Origin: Bacillota bacterium
GTDB taxonomy: Bacteria; Bacillota; Clostridia; Oscillospirales; Acutalibacteraceae
Length of the DNA: 5,197 nt
Reading direction: 5' to 3'
NCBI GenBank assembly: GCA_023458915.1
Contig: JAEWWM010000049.1
Span: forward strand, 1-5,197
In this document: in pieces, positions 5,195-5,197 of the stretch
How the letters are laid out: every line of letters starts with the position of its first letter
How positions within the stretch are numbered: the first letter of the stretch is position 1
Program-made: the position numbers and the translations under genes
The notes under the pieces: generated by a model
What the model saw: only the letters and a program-made list of their open reading frames with translations
Databases searched by the model: none
Told to the model about the DNA's origin: nothing

Positions 5195-5197
5195 GTC

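Overview
The window is part of one minus-strand operon for a contractile phage-tail-like particle. It most resembles an extracellular contractile injection system (eCIS) or a related tailocin. The DNA is AT-rich (roughly 40% GC by eye). Most genes have purine-rich Shine-Dalgarno sites, and two products carry double-glycine bacteriocin-type leaders. Together these suggest a low-GC Gram-positive host, perhaps a clostridium, but no rRNA or other taxonomic marker is present. No tRNA, rRNA, CRISPR array, transposase or integrase is visible, and no plus-strand gene is supported.

In transcription order (right to left) the layout is as follows. A short lysine-rich ORF lies at 5012-5194. Next is a 233-nt AT-rich gap that probably carries the operon promoter. 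It is followed by the tail sheath (3045-4778) and the inner tube protein of the gp19 family (2485-3009). Two paralogous leader-plus-core peptides come next (1823-2353 and 1298-1795). Then comes a short tail assembly protein (729-1103) with a DUF6760-like ORF behind it in the -1 frame (535-741). Last is a second gp19-family tube protein (497 to the window's left edge, incomplete). Sheath, tube, assembly proteins and second tube are the usual shaft half of an eCIS locus. Baseplate, spike, ATPase and tail-fibre genes would lie beyond the left edge.

Two things stand out. First, the DUF6760-like ORF has no ATG, GTG or TTG start ahead of its conserved region. The preceding gene ends with an in-frame T TTT TTC heptamer whose -1 shift leads exactly into the DUF6760 frame. 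This looks like a programmed -1 frameshift making a short and a long tail-assembly protein, as lambda gpG/gpGT and P2 E/E+E' do. Second, the tube and assembly genes are separated by a cassette of two peptides. Their 71-residue leaders are almost identical (60 of 71 residues) and end in Ser-Gly-Gly. Their cores are diverged, glycine-rich and hydrophobic. The cassette is bracketed by two related perfect or near-perfect hairpins. The peptides could be cargo of the particle or a co-regulated bacteriocin pair. Neither role can be proven from the sequence.
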